Assembly (NCBI GenBank): GCA_007694055.1
Contig: RECK01000179.1
Location: 1 to 38,636 of the forward strand
Length of the DNA stretch: 38,636 nucleotides
Direction: 5' to 3'
From: Wenzhouxiangella sp.
GTDB lineage: Bacteria > Pseudomonadota > Gammaproteobacteria > Xanthomonadales > Wenzhouxiangellaceae
Made by a program: the position numbers and the translations under genes. Under the pieces are notes generated by a model that searched no databases, was not told where the DNA came from, and saw nothing but the letters and a program-made list of their open reading frames with translations. Positions 1 through 7,425 of the stretch are shown here, in pieces; the stretch's first letter is position 1; every line of letters starts with the position of its first letter.

Positions 1-1
1 G

Positions 2-616
2 CACGTGACCCAGTTCGACCAGGCCGATATCACCGAGATGGAGGCCTTCCGCAAGTCCAGCCAGAAGCAGGCCGAGTCGGCCGGAACGAAAATGACGCCG
101 CTGGTGTTCCTGATCAAGGCCGTGGTTGCTGCGCTCAAGGAGTTCCCGCATTTCAATGCCTCGTTGTCGACCGACGGCGAGATGCTTGTCCGCAAGAAGT
201 ACTTCCATGTCGGCGTGGCCGTGGACACGCCCAATGGCCTGGTCGTACCGGTGCTGCGCGATTGTGACCAGAAGGGCCTGATCGATCTGGCCCGCGAGCT
301 GACCGACCTGTCCGGCCGGGCCCGCGAGGGCAAGCTCAAGGGTGACGAGATGAAGGGTGGCTGTTTGTCGATTTCCAGCCTCGGCGGTATCGGCGGGACG
401 GCGTTCACGCCCATCATCAATGCCCCGGAGCTGGCCATCCTGGGTGTTTCACGGGCCGAAATGAAGCCGGTCTGGGACGGAGCGCAGTTCCAGCCCCGCC
501 TGATGATGCCGCTTTCGCTGTCCTACGATCACCGCGTGATCGATGGAGCCGACGCGGCAAGGTTTACCCGTTTCCTGGCCGAACAGCTTGAAGACCTGCG
601 TCGCCTGCTGCTGTGA
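2..616 (+). CDS. aceF: Pyruvate dehydrogenase E2 (dihydrolipoamide acetyltransferase), C-terminal part
   Basis: The reading frame is open from base 2, so the gene begins before the window and only the C-terminal catalytic domain (about 205 residues) is visible. It starts inside the typical HVTQFDxADIT stretch of the 2-oxoacid dehydrogenase acyltransferase domain. It ends with the active-site motif DHRVIDG (His codon at 530-532) followed by the conserved ADAARF and FLAEQLED segments. In this family the enzyme moves the acetyl group from lipoyl-lysine to CoA and forms the core of the cytoplasmic pyruvate dehydrogenase complex. The E3 gene lpdA follows 0.66 kb downstream, which favours pyruvate over 2-oxoglutarate dehydrogenase. 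The stop codon overlaps the GTG start of the next gene by 4 bp, suggesting translational coupling. Confidence 0.93.
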   Translation, partial: HVTQFDQADITEMEAFRKSSQKQAESAGTKMTPLVFLIKAVVAALKEFPHFNASLSTDGEMLVRKKYFHVGVAVDTPNGLVVPVLRDCDQKGLIDLARELTDLSGRAREGKLKGDEMKGGCLSISSLGGIGGTAFTPIINAPELAILGVSRAEMKPVWDGAQFQPRLMMPLSLSYDHRVIDGADAARFTRFLAEQLEDLRRLLL

Positions 617-1119
617 GTCAGGCCCCTGCCCGGACCGGATTCGGCATGATGCTGGCCGCCGCACTCGGCCTGCTGGGGCTGCTGACCTGGTTTTTCTCCG
701 GCCAGATCGATCAGCGCGTCAATCCGAACCAGCGCGTTCAGAGCGCGGTGGTCAACGGCGCGATCGAGGTGGTGCTGACGGCCGACCGGCGCGGGCATTT
801 CATTGCCACCGGTGGTATCAATGGACGCGACGTGACCTTCCTGGTCGATACCGGCGCGACCCTGGTCTCGGTGCCCGAAGGACTGGCCGATCGGATGGGG
901 CTGCAGCGCCTGGCCCCGATCCGGCTGGAAACCGCGGCCGGCACGGTGACCGGCTGGATGACCGAACTGGAAGAAGTGCGCCTGGGCGACATCGTCCAGC
1001 GCGATGTTCGCGCCGCCATCAACCCGGGCAGGCATGACACCGTGCTGCTGGGCATGAGCTTCCTGCGCGATCTGGAAATGACCCAGCGCGACGGCGAACT
1101 GCGCCTTGTGGCGGAGTGA
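613..1119 (+). CDS. Membrane-anchored retropepsin-like aspartic protease (TIGR02281-type)
   Basis: A 168-residue protein. The GTG start overlaps the aceF stop (GTGA). Residues 10-28 form one hydrophobic segment, probably a signal anchor with the rest in the periplasm. The aspartic protease signature is clear: FLVDTGATLVSV with Asp79-Thr80-Gly81. The second conserved feature of the clan AA fold, LLGMSFL, lies near residue 145. A single DTG copy means the enzyme would act as a dimer, like retropepsins. Members of this bacterial family are common but their substrates are not established. Its place between aceF and lpdA suggests cotranscription but not necessarily a related function. The assignment to the family is confident; activity and substrate are unknown. 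Confidence 0.85.
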   Translation: MSQAPARTGFGMMLAAALGLLGLLTWFFSGQIDQRVNPNQRVQSAVVNGAIEVVLTADRRGHFIATGGINGRDVTFLVDTGATLVSVPEGLADRMGLQRLAPIRLETAAGTVTGWMTELEEVRLGDIVQRDVRAAINPGRHDTVLLGMSFLRDLEMTQRDGELRLVAE

Positions 1120-1137
1120 CTAGGGAAGAGCGTGAAC

Positions 1138-1164
1138 CACCGAAATCACCGAAAACACCGAAAC
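1138..1164. repeat. Three tandem 9-mers CACCGAAAN
   Basis: In the 159-bp gap before lpdA, the unit CACCGAAA occurs three times with exact 9-bp spacing (1138, 1147, 1156), each followed by a variable base (T, A, C). The rest of the gap shows no gene and no clear hairpin. The array is seen directly; no function can be assigned from the sequence. Confidence 0.8.
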
Positions 1165-1278
1165 AGATCGATAGCGGATTTTGGGGAATGGCTGCGCAGT
1201 GGCCATGCCTGAACAGGACTGAAGCATCTTCCGCTGGGGATCCAGCCCCGATTTGGGCGGTACAAGACAGATGATGAG

Positions 1279-3132
1279 ATGAATGCCATGAGCGAGAGAA
1301 AGGAAATCAAGGTTCCGGATATTGGCGACTTCGACAAGGTGCCGGTGATCGAGATTCTGGTAGCCGAGGGCGACCAGATCGAGGCCGAGCAGTCGCTGGT
1401 CACGCTGGAGTCCGACAAGGCCACCATGGAAGTGCCGTCGTCGGCGGCCGGCAAGCTGGTGGAACTGCGGGTCAAGGAAGGCGATGAGGTTGGGGAAGGA
1501 GACATTATTGCCATCGTCGAAGCCGCCGACGGGGAAGAGGGGGAGAAGGAGAGAGGGGAAGAGGGTTCAGGAACGGAAGAAAAAGAGGGCACCTCAGGTG
1601 CCGACATAGGCTCGGAATCCGATGCCTCCTCAAATTCTGACAAAGCCTCCCCTGAAACCTTAAACCTGAAACCTGAAACCTCATCTTCCGATTCCGGAAA
1701 CCGGAAACCGGAAACCGATTCTTTTGATTTTGATCTTGTCGTCCTCGGCTCCGGCCCCGGCGGCTACACCGCCGCCTTCCGCGGCGCCGATCTCGGCCTG
1801 AAAGTGGCCTTGATCGAGCGTTATCCCAGCCTGGGCGGGGTGTGCCTGAACGTGGGCTGCATTCCGTCCAAGGCCTTGCTGCATGTCGGACAGGTCATTG
1901 ATGCCGCCGATCACATGAGCAGTCACGGGGTCAAGTTCGGTCAGCCGGAAATCGATATTGACCAGCTGCGCGGGTTCAAGGACGGCGTGGTCAAGAAGCT
2001 GACCGGCGGCCTGGCCGGCATGGCCAAGAAGCGCGAGGTCGAAGTGATTCAGGGCTGGGGCGAGTTCAGCGCGGCCAACGAAATCACGGTCGAGCATGAA
2101 GGCGACAAGCGCAAGGTCAGCTTTGCCCAGTGCATCATTGCCGCCGGATCCCGGGTGATCAGGATTCCGGGCATTCCCTGGGACGATGAGCGGGTCATGG
2201 ATTCAACCGGGGCGCTGGAGCTCAGCGACATTCCCAAGCGCCTGCTGGTCATCGGCGGCGGCATTATCGGCCTGGAAATGGCCTGCGTTTACCGCGCCCT
2301 GGGTTCGGAGGTCACCGTGGTCGAGATGATGGACCAGCTCATGCCCGGTGCCGATGCCGACCTGGTCAAGCCGCTCCACCAGCATCTGAAAAAACTCGGG
2401 GTCACGTTCTATCTGAAAACCAAGGTGGCCGAGGTCAAGGCCGCTGACCAGGCACTGAGCGCGCATTTCGAGGGCGACAAGGCCCCCGACAGTGCCGATT
2501 TCGATCGCGTGCTGGTTTCGGTGGGGCGTCGGCCCAACGGCGATCTGATTGGCGCCGACAAGGCCGGCGTGAAAGTCAGTGACCGCGGCTTTGTCGAAGT
2601 CGACGGCCAGATGCGCAGCAGCCAGCAGCATATTTTTGCCATCGGCGACATCGTCGGCCAGCCCATGCTGGCCCACAAGGCCAGCTACGAGGGCAAGATC
2701 GCCGCCGAGGTGGCCGCCGGCCACAAGCGCGCCGCCGATGCCCGCGTCATTCCCTCGGTCGCCTACACCGACCCGGAAGTGGCCTGGGTGGGCCTGACCG
2801 AGAACCAGGCCACGGACAAGGGGATTGACTTCGGTGTCGGCAAGTTCCCGTGGGCGGCCTCCGGCCGGGCCTTGGGCATGGACCGCTCGGAAGGCTTTAC
2901 CAAGCTGATCTTTGACAAGCGCAACGATCGCCTGATCGGCGCCGGCGTGGTCGGCATGCATGCCGGCGACCTGATCGCCGAGCTCACCCTGGCCATCGAA
3001 ATGGGCTGCAACGTCGCCGATATCGGCATGACCATCCACCCCCACCCGACCCTGTCGGAATCGGTGATGATGGCCGCCGAGGTTTACGAGGGTACGATCA
3101 CGGACCTCTACCTCGGTAAATCGAAGAGGTGA
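1279..3132 (+). CDS. lpdA: Dihydrolipoyl dehydrogenase (E3) with N-terminal lipoyl domain
   Basis: A 617-residue protein, longer than the usual E3 of about 475 because it carries a lipoyl domain at residues 1-80 (lipoyl-lysine Lys47 in LESDKATMEV). A linker at about 84-148 is acidic and Ser/Pro/Thr-rich. The flavoprotein begins at about 150 with GSGPGG and the redox-active disulfide motif GGVCLNVGCIPSK. The C-terminal dimerisation domain contains the catalytic HPHPTLSE motif. The enzyme reoxidises dihydrolipoamide with NAD+ in the pyruvate dehydrogenase complex. A lipoylated E3 is known in several proteobacteria and some Gram-positives. An alternative start is ATG at 1288; neither start has a strong Shine-Dalgarno sequence. 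The linker is partly made of heptanucleotide repeats (1651-1716), unlike the Ala/Pro linkers common in these enzymes. Confidence 0.95.
   Translation: MNAMSERKEIKVPDIGDFDKVPVIEILVAEGDQIEAEQSLVTLESDKATMEVPSSAAGKLVELRVKEGDEVGEGDIIAIVEAADGEEGEKERGEEGSGTEEKEGTSGADIGSESDASSNSDKASPETLNLKPETSSSDSGNRKPETDSFDFDLVVLGSGPGGYTAAFRGADLGLKVALIERYPSLGGVCLNVGCIPSKALLHVGQVIDAADHMSSHGVKFGQPEIDIDQLRGFKDGVVKKLTGGLAGMAKKREVEVIQGWGEFSAANEITVEHEGDKRKVSFAQCIIAAGSRVIRIPGIPWDDERVMDSTGALELSDIPKRLLVIGGGIIGLEMACVYRALGSEVTVVEMMDQLMPGADADLVKPLHQHLKKLGVTFYLKTKVAEVKAADQALSAHFEGDKAPDSADFDRVLVSVGRRPNGDLIGADKAGVKVSDRGFVEVDGQMRSSQQHIFAIGDIVGQPMLAHKASYEGKIAAEVAAGHKRAADARVIPSVAYTDPEVAWVGLTENQATDKGIDFGVGKFPWAASGRALGMDRSEGFTKLIFDKRNDRLIGAGVVGMHAGDLIAELTLAIEMGCNVADIGMTIHPHPTLSESVMMAAEVYEGTITDLYLGKSKR
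1651..1716. repeat. Heptanucleotide repeats inside the lpdA linker
   Basis: Positions 1651-1678 are four head-to-tail heptamers: CCTGAAA, CCTTAAA, CCTGAAA, CCTGAAA. Positions 1694-1714 are three perfect copies of CCGGAAA. They encode the unusual linker stretches LNLKPETS and GNRKPET between the lipoyl and FAD domains. A 7-bp unit is not a multiple of three, so gain or loss of one copy would shift the lpdA frame before the flavin domain. Related heptamers recur in the downstream intergenic region. Confidence 0.85.
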
Positions 3133-3140
3133 AAAAGCAG

Positions 3141-3246
3141 GTTTCAGGGTTCAGATTTCAGGTTTCAGGAAAAGCAGATCGGAGCCTGCCCTGAACCCTG
3201 AACCCTGAACCCTAATTCCTTAACCCTTAAACCTTGAACCTAAACC
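3141..3246. repeat. Intergenic heptamer repeats in inverted orientation
   Basis: The 130-bp gap between lpdA and the DUF885 gene is almost entirely repeats. Positions 3141-3170 carry CAGGTTT/CAGGGTT-type units. Positions 3189-3209 carry three perfect CCCTGAA heptamers, followed by decayed versions to 3246 (CCCTAATT, CCCTTAAA, CCTTGAA, CCTAAA). The two halves are in opposite orientation, so the transcript could fold into an imperfect hairpin (CAGGGTTCAG with CTGAACCCTG). There is no T-tract, so this is not a classical terminator. The repeat family matches the one inside lpdA. Confidence 0.8.
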
Positions 3247-3262
3247 AACTCACAGAACCCCT

Positions 3263-5122
3263 ATGCCCAACGCCAAACTGTTGCCAATCGTCTCGCTCCT
3301 GCTTTTCCTTTCTGCCTGCAGTGCCCCGGCGCCGGAGAGCGCGGAGGAGTCCGCGCTTGCCGAGAGCCAGGTCGATGAGGCCGCGCTCGAGGTCGTTGTC
3401 GAGGCTGAATCCCTGCACGAGTTTTTCGAGCGGGTTGCGCGCGAGCGACGTGAGTCGAATCCGCAGGCCATGGCCTCGGCGCTGGCCGGCACCGAGCGTG
3501 AGTCTGAATATCTTGGCCGCCTGAATATTCCTTCGGTTGAGCAGACCCTGGCCGAGCTGGCGATGGCGCGTCGGCATCGCGAGGAAATGGGGCGCTTCGA
3601 CCGGTTCGAACTGTCCGGCCAGGATGCGCTGTCCTGGGACATCATGGCCTGGCAGCTGGATCAGCAGATCAATGGTGCCGATTTCATCTGGCACGACTTC
3701 CCGGTCAACCAGTTGATGGCCATCCACAACATGCTGCCGGGCTTCATGACCGCCCAGCACCCCTTGCGCAACGACCGCGACGTGGATTTCTACCTGCAGC
3801 GGCTGGCCCAGTTTCCGGCCGCGTTCCAGGGCACGGTCGAGGTCGTCGCTCACCGGGTAGAGCAGGGCGTGCTGCCGCCCCGCTTTGCCCTGGAAAAGAC
3901 CATCCGCGACAGCCGCGCCTTCATTGCCGGCGAGCCGTCTGACAACCCGCTGGTGACCGAGCTGCTGGCCCGGGCCGAGCGCAGCGGCACGGTCTCGGAT
4001 GAGCGCATGGAAGGCCTGGAGGCGGAGCTGGCCGCCGCCGTTGGCGAGCATGTGATGGTCGCCTACAAACTGCTGGCCGATTACCTGGAGTCCCTGCTTC
4101 CCGTGGCCGAAAGCAATGACGGGGTCTGGCGCCTGCCCGATGGCGAGGCCTTCTACCGCTGGGTGACGCGCGGCCATACGACAACCGACATGAGCCCAGA
4201 AGAGATCCACGAGCTGGGCTTGTCCGAGGTGGAGCGGATCGAAGCCGAGATGGATGAGATCCTGTGCAGTGAGGGCTATTGCGAGGGCACGGTGGGTGCA
4301 CGCATGGCTGCGCTCAATGCCGAAGAGCGTTTTCTGTTCGAAGACTCCGATGCCGGCCGCGAGGCCATCCTCGAGGCCTACCGCGAGATCGTGGCCGAAA
4401 TCGAGCAGGGTCTGGATGGCTGGTTCCACGACGGGCCGACCGCTCCGGTTGAAGTGCGGCGCGTGCCGATCTACCGCGAGGCGACCGCGTTCGGCGCCTA
4501 CTACATGCGTCCGCCCTCTGACGGTTCGCGGCCGGGCATCTTCTTTGCCAACCTGCGGTCGGTGGACGAGCATCCGCGTTTCGGGCTGCGTACCCTGGCC
4601 TACCACGAAGCCATCCCGGGTCACCACCTGCAGATCACCCGCATGCAGGCCATGGAGAATGTGCCGGAATTCCGCCGCAGCATCAGCCTGCACGCGCACG
4701 CCGAGGGCTGGGCCCTGTACGCCGAGCGCCTGGCCTGGGAGATGGGTTTTCACGAGGACCCCTACGACAACCTGGGTCGACTGCAGGCCGAGCTGTTCCG
4801 GGCCGTGCGCCTGGTCGTCGATACCGGCATGCATCACCATCGCTGGTCGCGCGAACGCGGCATCGATTACATGCGCGATGTCACCGGCATGCCGGCGACC
4901 GATGTTGAGGCCGAGATCGAGCGCTACCTGGTGATACCGGGCCAGGCCAACTCGTTCAAGGTCGGGATGATGCGCATGCAGGCCATGCGCGAGCGTGCCG
5001 AGCAGGCATTGGGCGATGGGTTCGATATCCGCGATTTTCACCGCGTGATTCTGGACAACGGGGCCATGCCGCTGGAGTTGCTGGACCAAGTGGTTGATGA
5101 GTGGATCGCCGAGGCCAGGTGA
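3263..5122 (+). CDS. DUF885 family lipoprotein, putative zinc metallopeptidase
   Basis: A 619-residue protein with a lipoprotein signal peptide: hydrophobic residues 6-18 and lipobox LSAC with Cys19. The residue after Cys is Ser, which fits outer-membrane sorting. The DUF885 family hallmark HEAIPGHH lies at His448-His455; an HExxxGH-type motif of this kind suggests zinc binding and peptidase activity. The length agrees with the family, typically 550-620 residues. Family members are exported and generally annotated as hypothetical; a peptidase role is family-level inference. No clear Shine-Dalgarno sequence precedes the ATG, which sits after a repeat-rich leader. The stop codon overlaps the start of the glycosyltransferase gene. 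Confidence 0.87.
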   Translation: MPNAKLLPIVSLLLFLSACSAPAPESAEESALAESQVDEAALEVVVEAESLHEFFERVARERRESNPQAMASALAGTERESEYLGRLNIPSVEQTLAELAMARRHREEMGRFDRFELSGQDALSWDIMAWQLDQQINGADFIWHDFPVNQLMAIHNMLPGFMTAQHPLRNDRDVDFYLQRLAQFPAAFQGTVEVVAHRVEQGVLPPRFALEKTIRDSRAFIAGEPSDNPLVTELLARAERSGTVSDERMEGLEAELAAAVGEHVMVAYKLLADYLESLLPVAESNDGVWRLPDGEAFYRWVTRGHTTTDMSPEEIHELGLSEVERIEAEMDEILCSEGYCEGTVGARMAALNAEERFLFEDSDAGREAILEAYREIVAEIEQGLDGWFHDGPTAPVEVRRVPIYREATAFGAYYMRPPSDGSRPGIFFANLRSVDEHPRFGLRTLAYHEAIPGHHLQITRMQAMENVPEFRRSISLHAHAEGWALYAERLAWEMGFHEDPYDNLGRLQAELFRAVRLVVDTGMHHHRWSRERGIDYMRDVTGMPATDVEAEIERYLVIPGQANSFKVGMMRMQAMRERAEQALGDGFDIRDFHRVILDNGAMPLELLDQVVDEWIAEAR

Positions 5123-7413
5123 ACGAGCCGCCTCCGCGCGCGGTTGAGGTCGACACGCGTGCCGGGGCTTCCCCCCAGGCCCTGGTCGAGCTGGCCGAGC
5201 GCGTTCAGCGCACGCGTGCGCGCCGCGCCGAGGCCGAGCTGGCCGAGCTGCGCGCCAGTACCGCCTGGCGCCTGAGCGCCCCGCTCAGGCTGTCCCTGGC
5301 CTGGCTCAAGGGCTTGCGCCAGCGTCTGGGGCTGCTGCTTGTTCAATCTGGTCCGGGTCTCAGGCTGTACGTGGCGCTGCGCCGTCGTCTCGGTCGCAGC
5401 GTGGCCAGTGCCGGCGGAGATGACCGGGTCAAGGCCGATCATCGTCAGTGCGCCGAGGCGGCCCTGGCTGCCTTTCTCGATAGCGGCCAGGACCTGGCCC
5501 TGCCGGCTGTCGACAAACCCCGGGTCAGCATCATCCTGGTGCTTTACAACCGCGCCGAGCTGACCCTGGCCTGTCTTCAGTCCATCGTTGCCCACTGCGA
5601 TCTGGCCGCCGAGGTGCTGATCGTTGACAACGCATCCACCGATCGCAGTAACGAGTTGCTGGCAAGACTGTCCGGGGCGCGAATTGTGCGCAATGCCGAC
5701 AACCGCGGTTTCGTGGTCGCGGTCAACCAGGCCGCGGCCATGGCCCGGGGCGATAGTCTTTTGCTGTTGAACAACGATGCCGAGCTGTTTCCGGGTTCGA
5801 TCGCCGCGGCTTTTGACGCGCTGGAGTCGGGTGACGACATCGGCGCGGTTGGCGGACGTATCGTGTTGCTGGACGGGCGACTGCAGGAGGCCGGCAGTCT
5901 GATCTGGTCCGATGGCAGCTGCCTGGGCTACGGTCGCGGGCAGGATCCCGACGCCCCCGAGTTTCAGTTTCGACGCGAGGTCGACTACTGCTCCGGTGCT
6001 TTCCTGCTGACCCCGCGCCGGGTATTCGAGGAGTTGGGCCGGTTCGACGAGGCCTTCGCGCCTGCCTACTATGAGGAAACCGACTACTGCGTTCGCTTGC
6101 GCAAGCAGGGTTATCGGGTGCTGTACGAGCCGCAGGCCCTGCTGCGCCACGTCGAGTTCGCCAGCAGTGCCAGCAGCGAGCAGGCCATCTCCCTGCAGTC
6201 TGCTCACCGCAAGCTGTTCCAGGCCCGCCACGCTGATTATCTGGCCGGACAGGAGCGGCCGGATCCCCGCCGCGCACTGTTTGCGCGCAGCCCCCGCGGA
6301 CGCCGTCGGCTGCTGCTGATCGACGATCTTGTGCCCGACCCGCGTCTGGGTGCTGGCTACCCCCGCGCGCGCGACTTGGTGAACGCGCTGGTCAGGCAGG
6401 GCTTCGAGGTCACCTTTTACCCCATGGTCGAACAGGTGGCCGACTGGGCCGAGGTTTACCGCGTGCTGCCGGGTGAAGTCGAGGTCATGCAAGGTCAAGG
6501 CCTGGTCGGGCTGGCCGACTTTGTCCAGACCCGGCGGGGTTTCTACGATACCGTGGTGATCAGCCGTCCGCACAATATGCGCCAGGTGCGCGATGCCCTG
6601 GCCGACGATTTGAAAGCGTTCGGCTGCCAGCGGTTGGTCTACGACGCCGAGGCGGTGATCGCGCCGCGCGACATTCAGCGTCGCACCCTGGCCGGCGAGC
6701 ATCTCGACCAGGTCACGAAAGCGCGCCTGGTCGATGCCGAGATCAACCTGGCCCGCGACGTTGATTGCGTGGTCGCCGTCAGCGCGCGCGAGGCCGGCCT
6801 GTTTGCCGAGCGCGACTTTGCTCGCGTCGAGGTGCTGGGTCATCGTCTGGCACCTTATCCGGGCCCGGCCGGTTTCGAGCAGCGGTCCGGTTTTCTCTTT
6901 GTCGGCGCCTTGCGCGACGATGCCTCGCCGAACGTGGATTCGCTGCTGTGGTTCTGCGAGCATGTGGCACCGCGACTCAAGGCCGAGCTGGGCGGCGAGT
7001 TCAGACTCTACGTGGTCGGCGATGCGCGGGCCCCGGCCCTGGCCAGGCTGGATTTCGACTGGCTACATTTCCTCGGGCAGCTGGATTCGCTGCGCCTGCC
7101 GCTGGACGCCTGTCGGGTGTTCATCGCGCCAACCCGCTTCGCTGCCGGTATTCCCCACAAGCTGCATGCGGCCGCGGCTGGCGGACTTCCGGCAGTCGCA
7201 ACCGGCGTGCTGGCCGGGCAGCTGGGCTGGGCTGATGGGCGCGAGCTGCTGGTTGGCGATACCCCGGAGGCGTTTGCCGCGGCCTGCCTGCGCCTCTACC
7301 GTGAGTCCGAATGCTGGCAGGCCGTTCGCCAGGCCGCGCTGGCAGCCGTCGCGCGCGATGGCTCGCCCGAGGCATTTCAGTCGGCCGTGGCGGCGATTTT
7401 CGGCAGCGGCTGA
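5119..7413 (+). CDS. Two-domain glycosyltransferase (GT2 plus C-terminal GT4-like)
   Basis: About 764 residues from GTG 5119, which overlaps the previous stop as GTGA; an upstream in-frame GTG at 5101 is also possible. The N-terminus (about 20-70) is a charged helix ending in AELRASTAWRLSAPLR, a segment often seen next to polysaccharide glycosyltransferases. A GT2 domain follows: VSIILVLYNRAE at about 136-147, VDNASTD at about 169-175, the DXD-like nucleotide-sugar motif NNDAE at about 218-222 and ETDYCVRLRKQGY at about 315. From about residue 395 a second Rossmann-type glycosyltransferase region begins (RRRLLLIDDLVPDPRLGAGYPRA). It ends with the GT4-like donor-site segment APTRFAAGIPHKLHAAAAGG. 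Likely role: polysaccharide or O-antigen chain building on the cytoplasmic side. Donor and acceptor are unknown, and no polysaccharide cluster surrounds it. Confidence 0.88.
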   Translation: MNEPPPRAVEVDTRAGASPQALVELAERVQRTRARRAEAELAELRASTAWRLSAPLRLSLAWLKGLRQRLGLLLVQSGPGLRLYVALRRRLGRSVASAGGDDRVKADHRQCAEAALAAFLDSGQDLALPAVDKPRVSIILVLYNRAELTLACLQSIVAHCDLAAEVLIVDNASTDRSNELLARLSGARIVRNADNRGFVVAVNQAAAMARGDSLLLLNNDAELFPGSIAAAFDALESGDDIGAVGGRIVLLDGRLQEAGSLIWSDGSCLGYGRGQDPDAPEFQFRREVDYCSGAFLLTPRRVFEELGRFDEAFAPAYYEETDYCVRLRKQGYRVLYEPQALLRHVEFASSASSEQAISLQSAHRKLFQARHADYLAGQERPDPRRALFARSPRGRRRLLLIDDLVPDPRLGAGYPRARDLVNALVRQGFEVTFYPMVEQVADWAEVYRVLPGEVEVMQGQGLVGLADFVQTRRGFYDTVVISRPHNMRQVRDALADDLKAFGCQRLVYDAEAVIAPRDIQRRTLAGEHLDQVTKARLVDAEINLARDVDCVVAVSAREAGLFAERDFARVEVLGHRLAPYPGPAGFEQRSGFLFVGALRDDASPNVDSLLWFCEHVAPRLKAELGGEFRLYVVGDARAPALARLDFDWLHFLGQLDSLRLPLDACRVFIAPTRFAAGIPHKLHAAAAGGLPAVATGVLAGQLGWADGRELLVGDTPEAFAAACLRLYRESECWQAVRQAALAAVARDGSPEAFQSAVAAIFGSG

Positions 7414-7425
7414 CCGGGCGGATAG

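Noticed and set aside
3227..5089. Long open minus-strand frame of 620 codons opposite the DUF885 gene
   Set aside because: It mirrors the plus-strand gene codon pattern in GC-rich DNA, has no recognisable domain, and the plus strand has a clear lipoprotein signal and HEAIPGHH motif.
5038..6963. Long open minus-strand frame of 641 codons opposite the glycosyltransferase gene
   Set aside because: Its low-complexity Gln/Gly/Ala composition is typical of antisense frames; the plus strand encodes clear GT2 motifs.
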